From contig CADBDT010000016.1 of the NCBI GenBank assembly GCA_902793465.1, positions 103,574 through 149,201 of the forward strand: a stretch of 45,628 nucleotides of DNA, written 5' to 3'. Positions 35,201 through 44,200 of the stretch are shown piece by piece. Below the pieces are notes generated by a model. It made no database searches. It saw only the letters and a program-made list of their open reading frames with translations, and was not told the origin of the DNA. This stretch comes from an uncultured Coriobacteriaceae bacterium (GTDB lineage Bacteria; Actinomycetota; Coriobacteriia; Coriobacteriales; Atopobiaceae). How positions within the stretch are numbered: the first letter of the stretch is position 1; every line of letters begins with the position of its first letter. Position numbers and translations under genes: made by a program.

Positions 35201-38200
35201 AGCTACTACAAGAACTACGACATCAGCACGGGCACACTTTCGGACAAAATTGATAACACGAATGCTGCGCCATTTACCAATACCTTTGGAGCTGTGAACT
35301 TTAGCGTCAACAAGATCTGGCGCGACGGCGGTGCTAGCGATCGTCCCAACGATGGCAAGATAACCCTGCACCTTGCGCAGACGGTAGACGGCGAGACCAC
35401 CACGCTCGACGCGCTGCCGGGCAAGGGCCAGGTGGCTATTAAGGACGGGACCGACAAGACCGCAGAATACAACGCTGCCAAGGGCATAACCCTTACTTCC
35501 GACCAGCTACCCATCGCCTTCTCCAACTTGCCGGCACTTACTTCCGACGGCAAGGCAATCGTGTACTCCGTGGTGGAGGACGAGGTAGCAGGCTACACGA
35601 CAACATACACGACGAACTCGACGGACAGCAATGCCAAGACGATCACCGTTATCAACACCAAGGCCACCAAGGTGGAGGGCAAAAAAGTTTGGAAGGGCGA
35701 CACGCAAGACGACCGCCCCGACTCGGTGGTTATTGCGCTTTTGGCCAACAACAAATACGCTACAAACTACACGCTCATGCCCTTTGCCATCGTAGATTCT
35801 AAGGGCGAAGGCGAGTTCGAGTTCAGCAACTTGCCGGCATACGATGCGAACAACGAGCTCATAGAGTACGACGTGGAAGAGCTCAACGTGCCTGCGGGCT
35901 ACGACTGCACGATTCAGTACCACAACGGTAGTTACGATTCCAGCGACTCCAGTTCCAAGGAATGGACATTCCCTCCGACCGACAGTTGGGACGGAAAGGT
36001 TCAGGTCGTCAACGAGCTACAAGCTGGCGGTACGGCAAATATTGAGGCAAAGAAGGAGCTCAGGAACCGCAATTCCCAAGACGGCGAGACGTTCTCGTTC
36101 AAGCTCGAGAAGAAGGGTATGTATACCAGGAAGACCGATGATGGCCAATGGGATGAGAACAGCTTCTCCAACACGCCGGCGTCAATCGAGAAGATGCCGG
36201 GATTCTCGGGAGGTGCAAACGACAACGAGCCTTCCGCTACAAGCGACGTGGAATGGGTGAGCGACCGCGCCCGAAACGGCGACGCGAGCTTCCTGCTAAG
36301 CATTACGCGCGACAACCTCAACGTGCAGGACCCCGATACCAACCTCAAAGAGGCAAAGTTCGTGTACGCCCTCACCGAGGTGCAACCCACCGACGCGGAT
36401 GGCTATACCGTAACCACCGACGCAAGCGGCAGGAATGTATTCAAGGGCGTGACCTACGACAACACCACCTATGAGGTGGAGATCGAGTCCCAAGACGTCG
36501 GCGGTGGCCACATCGTTTCGGGCGTAACGTACTACAAGGTAACCAACAGCGGCCAAACGCAAACGCGCGAGCAGCTTAACGGCGCTCCGACCTTCGTAAA
36601 CACCTACGACGCCACGGCCAAGACGTGGGGCTACGTGGTAAAACACATCGCAGGCCGCGACTTTGGCGAGGGAGCCGCCAGCACAGCAGGCACGGGCGAC
36701 GATGCGACCACGACCCTTACTGGCGACGCGTTCCGCTACATCATTACCAGCGTAGGTGGTGCGGTCATGAATCCCACCGAAGGAACGGCCAGCCAAGTAG
36801 ATGCCGAGATGCGTCATACCACCAGTGCCATGAACGCCCAGGTTGGCGGCAGCCGCTACGGCACCTTTGTAACGGGGGTCGCAGGTGAGGAGACGTTGGC
36901 GTTCGCACCCAACGCCAACCAAAGCACTGCCGACGATACCATGGCCATTCTCACTGGCGAGGGTGAACTGCGCATGACAGAGCACCTGCCAAGCGGCAAC
37001 GGCATCTTCCTGTACGAGATCAAGGAGCTGCGCGAGAGCAACGCGGAGCAGAACAAGCTCATCTACGACGACTCGTCCATATTCCTCAAGATCGTGGCGC
37101 ACGACAACGGCGACGGAACGCTTGCGTTAACGCAAAGCTATTACACCGGCGCGTCCTGCACGTCGAGCTCGCGTCTTAAGGTGGACGGCAAGGTGCCGCA
37201 GGTTCTTATAGACAAGAACACCGGTGCCGTTGCGCCTGCGGGAGCCACCGACAACGATACATACGACTACGTAGACGCCGCATACTTCTCCAACATGAAC
37301 ACTGTGGACATTCCTGTGACAAAGGAGTGGGTGGGCACGCCGCTGGAGAATGTGACGGTTCACCTGCAAAAGGCCCGCATCGCGCTGAGCGAGGAAGAAA
37401 CTCTGGATGACGATGCGGTAAAGGCCAAGGGCGAGGGGATTTGGCTGTCCACGGGCTACACGCTCACGCTGCTGCGCTCCGACTTTACGGGTGACGCGAC
37501 GAGCGGAACGCGCGCCGAGCTTGGCGAAACAACAACATGGGAGAAAGCCACGCGTACCCAGGACGGCAAGACCGTAACGTCCGTGTCCTACACCAACCCG
37601 GCCTTCAACCAAAACCTGCCCATGTACGAAACGGTTAACGGCGTAACGTATCGCCTGGTGTACCGTCTCGTAGAGGACGTGACGTCGGGTGCCTACACGG
37701 CAAGCTATCGCAGCATCCAGCCTACGGAGGAAGGCGGAACCGAAAAGGTTCAGCAAGACGACCAGATCTTTATCGACTCCGGCACCATGGTGGTAACCAA
37801 CACCTATGAGGCCACAGGCGCGGCCGAGGTCAACGCCGTTAAGCAGCTGCTCGGACGCGAGTGGAGCGATAGCGACAGCTTTGGCTTCGAGCTCACGGCC
37901 GAGGGCATGGGCCAGTACTATGGAAATAGCGGCCTTCCCACTGGCAAGAATCCGGGCGACTTGAAGGTTGTCGGTAATGTCCTTGACCTCAATATCAACA
38001 CGAACATCCCGCTACCTGGCAACAAGACCACAACAGGCGGAACCACCTATGCCTATTCGCCCGTTGGAACCACCGCATACACGCCAGAAAAAGGCAACGC
38101 AAAGAAGAGCACCATAAAGGTGGCCGAGAACGAGCATCTTGCATCGTTTGCGGAAATCGGGTTTACCTCAAACGACCTGCTGGTTCACAACGAGGGCACG

Positions 38201-41200
38201 GGCCGCCTGCAGGGTGACTTCTTCTACACCCTGCGCGAGGTTGTGCCGGATGACGCGAGCATGACTACCGCAGAGAACGAGACGATATTGTACAAGGATG
38301 CCAGCACTAGTCAAAAGAACAACGCCAGCATCCACTGGACCTACAACGGCGTAACCTACACGCGCGAGGCGCACAGCGTGCACGTGCAGGTGCGCGACTA
38401 CGGCACGGGTCAGCTTACCTGCCGTACCTACTACGACGAGACTACGCCGGGCGACACCAGCACCGCAACGCGCTTTACGCCGGTGTTCACCAACCGCTAC
38501 AACGTTGCGGGCCAGCTCCAGCTCAGTGCCACCAAGACGCTCATTGGCAAGCCTGGTGACGGTGACAAGAGCTTTACCGTGCGCGTGGCGCCACTAGCCG
38601 GCTCGCCCATGCCGCTAGACAACGAAACCACTGGTATGCTCAAGCAGAACATCGACATCCAGCTTGCGGTTAGCACCAACAACTACACCAACTCTGCGAC
38701 GGTAGAGTCCGAGGCCATACCGCTGCAGACGCCGGGAACCTACCTGTACGAGCTGTACGAGGTCCTGCCCGCAACCGTGGATCCGGCCACGGGCATCGAT
38801 AGCACCAACAACGTTAAGTACGACCTAAGCCACGTGTACGCAAAGGTCGTGGTGGCCGACAACAACAGCACGGGCGTGCTCGTGCCCACCATTACCTACT
38901 ACAAGGACGCAGCGTGCACGGAGCTTATCAAGGACGCCAACGACGCTGCCGTTCTCTCCGCGCCGTTTACCAACGAGATGCTGCGCGACATAGAGGTGGA
39001 TAAGGTCTGGGTTGGCCCGGCGGTCAGCGACGTTACCATTAAGCTGCAGCAGTCCATCAACGATGGTACCAATTGGACCGACGTTGCGGGCGCGACGGCG
39101 ACCATCGCCCAAACCGCCACCAGCGAAGACCTTAAGGCACACTTTAACGACCTGCCCGCTTACGCGGCAGACGGAACGGAAATCCAGTATCGTGCGGTCG
39201 AGGCCAGTGGCGACAACTTTACAACCGATGCGCCCGAAACCGGCGACACCATTGGCAAGGCCGTTCCAGGCATTGGCCAGACGGGCGAGGGCTACGTAAC
39301 CATTACCAACACCAACACGAGCAAGATCGTGTTTACGGGCGCAAAGCAATGGGTCGACGGCAACAATGCCAACAATACGCGCAAGAACGTTGAGCTTACG
39401 CTGTACCGCACGACTGGTGTCGTGCCGAGCGATCCCGCTGTTGAAGCCAACAAGGTTGACCCGCAGCCCACACCCGAGTGGAGTGCCGATGGAAGTGCCT
39501 TCACTTCCACGTGGAGCGCCAATGCGACCATCTTCCGGTATGCCAACCTCCCGGCGTACGACAACGGCGGAAACGCCTACACCTACTGGGTCGTGGAAAC
39601 CCAGGTAAACGGCTACAACGCACCCGTATACCACAACCTTGGAACGGGTTCGAACGTCCATACCGACCGCCTGGAGAACGGCGGCACCATTACCAATAAC
39701 ATCGAACAGCAAAAGATTGAAATCACGGGAACCAAGACGTGGAAGCATGGCAGCAATCCCGAGGCCGACCGTCCCGCAACCGTTACCGTGCACCTGCAGG
39801 CGGACGATGCCGACTTGCCGAACAAGGTCATTACGCTCGATGGCGAAGCGGACACGGTGACCGATGATGGGCACGGTAATCTTAGCCCCACCGATTTCGA
39901 GCTTGCACGCTCCGACAACAATACCTGGAACTTCAAGTTCACCGGCCTCGACAAGTACGACTCCAACGGCGCAGAGGTTAACTACACCGTGCGCGAGGAT
40001 CATGTGGCCAACTACAAGACGACTTACGACAACACGCATCGCAACATCACCAATACCTACAACACCAACACCCTGGGCGACATCCTCAAGGTGAGCAAGA
40101 CGGTTACCGTGCCTAGCAATGATCCTGCCTGGACGTGGGGCGATAACGACAAGTTCGTGTTCGACCTGTTTGGCGTGAGTAACACCGCAGGCGTCACGCA
40201 GCCCATGCCGTCTGGCTCGGTCTATGGCGACGAGGCGTACAAGCGTATCGAAGCAACAAAGAACAACCCATCACCCACCTTCGGCGCCGTGAGTTTCGAT
40301 ACGCCTGGTACTTACGTGTACCGCGTGCGCGAGATGACACCGGCTGAGTCCAACACAGACCGTCTGCCGGGCATGACCTACGACACCGAGGCCTACACCA
40401 TTACGGCTGTGGTGGACAACGCAATGAACATTACGGTTACCGTAACCAACAAGGCAGGCGAAAACATCACGCAAAGCAACGGCTTCTTTACCATGCCCTT
40501 TACTAACCGCTTCGACAAGTCCAAGGTCGACTACGTCATGGTTGCCGAGAAGGCATACGCAGACCACTCGAAGCTCGATGGCGACGGTCGCCCACTCGAC
40601 GTTATCGGTGGGGTAAGCGGCAAGTTTGGCTTCACCATGAAGCCGGTTGGCAGCAACGCCGCCAATGCGCCCATGCCTACCGACTACTACGATTCGACCA
40701 CGGGAACCGGCCTGCAGGGTTCGGGTGCCAGCCGCGTGTACTACGCCAAGAACGTTAACAACCGCGTGCTGTTCGAGGCGGATGCGGCTCATGCCATCCA
40801 CTTTGACGAAGAGCACGTGGGCACCTACAGCTACGAGCTCGCCGAAATTATCCCCGACGACGCCGTCTACATTGGTCGCGGCTTCTGGTACAACGATGCG
40901 GACCAAACGGTCTACGATGGCGTAGTGCACACGCGCACGCTTGACGTAACTATGGATAGTGGCGTGCTTACCATTGCTCCGAGAACGGACCACGACGACA
41001 AGATCCTTAACCCGAACAAGGGAACTAAGTACAGCGATGCCAAGAGCGGCGCAATGGTTAACGTAAGTAGCCTTACGGGAGACGACGCTATAGACGAGAC
41101 CACATATCCGCGTCACAAGAACAGCGTGCCTCAGTTCTACAACTACAAGGAGCCCAAGATCGACGTCACCGCCACCAAGGTGTGGGACGATGCCAACAAC

Positions 41201-44200
41201 CAGGACGGCAGGCGGCCGGACAACGTGTTCTTCTACATCGAGCGTGACGACGGAATGCCGTCCGTAGACGTGTATGGCAATACCGTAAACACGAAAGCCA
41301 AGATTGCCGGCACCGACTCTACGGATTGCTCGCTCGAGGCCGTATGGGCCAACCTGCCGCGCTACAAGCGCCGGGACGATGGAACATACGAGCGAATCAC
41401 CTACAAGGTATTCGAGAGCGCGGATGAACAAGCCTCTCGCAACAGCGTGCCTGGCTACGCGGATCAGGTTATTACGGGCAACGACCAGAGCGGCTTTACC
41501 ATTACCAACAAGCACATTCCCGAGCTGCGTGGCGTAAGCGTTACCAAGCAGTGGAATGACGAGAACAACCGTGACCACAAGCGTCCCGAGAGTGTGACGT
41601 TCCACCTCGACCAAAGGAAGGCTGGCGAGTCCATGCCGACCGTCAGCGACTTCCAGCAGCCCATCGTGGCCAAGACGGCCAACGAATGGACGGCCACGTG
41701 GCTCAACCTGCCGGCGCGGTACGGTGACGCCAACAAGGAGTTTGTCTACAGCCTGCGCGAGGACGCCATAGACGGCTACACGGCTGGCGAATTCGTGGAG
41801 GGCAACGCCACCATGCAGGTTCGAATCCCGGCAGGCGTGACGCCACGCACAGACAGCGTAACGGTAACGCTGATGGAGGACGGCACTGCCAAGGGCAGCT
41901 CGATCGTGCTCAACGCTGCCAACAATTGGACCGGTACGTTCGAAAACATCGACCGGTCAAACGTGAGCACAAGCGGCTACTACGACGTGCTTGTTGCGGG
42001 TACGGACTCGGGCATCGAGAAGGGTGACCTGCAGAAGACGTTCATCCGCAACTACGAGATTACCAACACGTACAACCTGGGCAATATTACAGCCACCAAG
42101 GTTTGGGTGGACGCAAACAACGCCAACAACATGCGCAAGGACGTCACGTTTACGCTCAAGGCCATGGCAGCCAACCGCGACGTTACCAAAGACGTTATGG
42201 AGGCCGCAAACGAGAGCGCAAGCAAGACCCTGCTGGCCAATGCCATGGGCGACGCGTTGACGGTCGTGTGGGAGAAGATGCCCACGCAGATCAAGGACAA
42301 CGATGGCGTGGTCCAGCCCATTGAGTACTCGGTGAGCGAGGCTCCGATTGAGGGCTACGACACCGCGGTTGAGGGCAATGCGGCAGACGGCTTTACCATT
42401 ACCAACAGGCGTTCTGGCACCACCAAGGTGGAGGGCACCAAGGTGTGGGTCGACGGTGGTAAGGAACACGACAGCGCACACGAGCTCACTCTGCAGCTGT
42501 GGCGCAAGAGCGCCAAGAGCGGCACGAGTCCCGAGCTCACGGCACAGACGCCCGAATGGGACGGCGACAAGTGGAGCTTTACGGATCTGGACTCCTACGA
42601 CAGCGAAGGCTACGCCAACAGCTACTACGTAATAGAGCGCAATGTGTTTGGCTACGAGACCACATACAGCAACCCCGCGGATGCCAGCGCAACCGGTCTC
42701 GCGCTGGATGGCGGCACCATTACCAACACCGTCTCGAGCAACCTCATTAGCTTCTCGGCAACCAAGGAGTGGGACGACAACAGCAACAACGACAACCTGC
42801 GCAAGGACGTTACGCTGCACCTGGAACGCAAGATTGGCAACGGCGCGTGGGAGCGCATGGGCAGTGAGTACGACCGTGTTATGAAGTACGACGCCACCAC
42901 GCAGACCACGTCCAAGGTAGAGTGGGACAACATGCCCGCCAGCCACGTAAACGACGCCATTGAGTACCGCGTGGCGGAGGAGCCCATAGACGGCTATACC
43001 GCCACCGTTACCGGCGACCAAGCCAAGGGCTTCGTGGTAACCAACACTCACGAGCCTGGTACCGTAACCATCCACGCCGCCAAGGAGTGGGACGACAACA
43101 ACAACGCCGACCACCTGCGCCCGGCATCCGTAACCATGCACCTTATTGCCACGACCGAGGTTGGATGGCAAAAGGACATGGGCACTGCCAAGGCGTACGG
43201 CCCAGACTGGAAGACGTCCTGGGGCAACATGCCCACGCACCACGACGGCAACGAAATCACCTACTCCGTTGTTGAGGAAGGCGTAGACGGCTACTACATT
43301 GCCAGCAACCAAGCTACCGACAACGACGGTCGCGCGTTCAAGATCGTAAACAAGCGCACCGAGCCCGTAACCGAGGTTACGGCCACCAAGGTTTGGATGG
43401 ATGACGATAACCGCGACGGCAAGCGCGAGGACATCCAGCTACGGCTTGAGGTACGCAACAAGAACAACGAGTGGGAGGTTGCCAAGAAGGGCGACGAGGA
43501 GCTGACCCAGGTTATCTCCAAGGATGCCACGGGCGACGCCCTTACCGTAACGTGGAGCAACCTGCCCAGCCAGATTACGGTTGGCGGGCAGTCGCTTGGC
43601 ACGCAGAGCACCAGCGAGGGCAAGTCCGATTCCGCGGAGGAGGAGCAGCCCAAGGAGGGTGACGATCAGAGCGCTAGCAACTCCAGCACATCCGAGGGCC
43701 AAGCAGGCAAGGCTACCGAGGGCGAAGGGGAGCCCGAGGAAGGCGAGGGCGAGCAAGGCGGCTCGACCGAAGGTCAGGGCTCCAACGGCAACGAGAGTTC
43801 CAGCAGCGAGGGCCAGACGAACGCCAGCTCCAGCACTACGGGCGAGGGCAACGGCAACGGCGAGTCCAGGAGCAACGCAAATAGCTCCAACCAGGAGGGC
43901 ATGAGTCCCGCCGGAGGCTTTATTGGCAGGTTCTTCTCGCTGTTTGCTCCGCGCAAGGCGCTTGCAGACGACACCGTTGCTCCGCAGGCGACCCTTATCA
44001 ACGCCATCTACCGCGTGGTGGAGTACCACAAGAACAGCGCAGGCGAGTGGGTTGAGGGTGCACCCGATGGTTACGTGGCCGTAATTAGCCAGAATGAGTC
44101 CGGCAAGTTTACGGTAACTAATATCCACCAGCCCGAGATGCGCAGCTTTACCGTGCGCAAGGTGTGGGACACGAAGGGCGACAACAATGCCACCAAGCCG

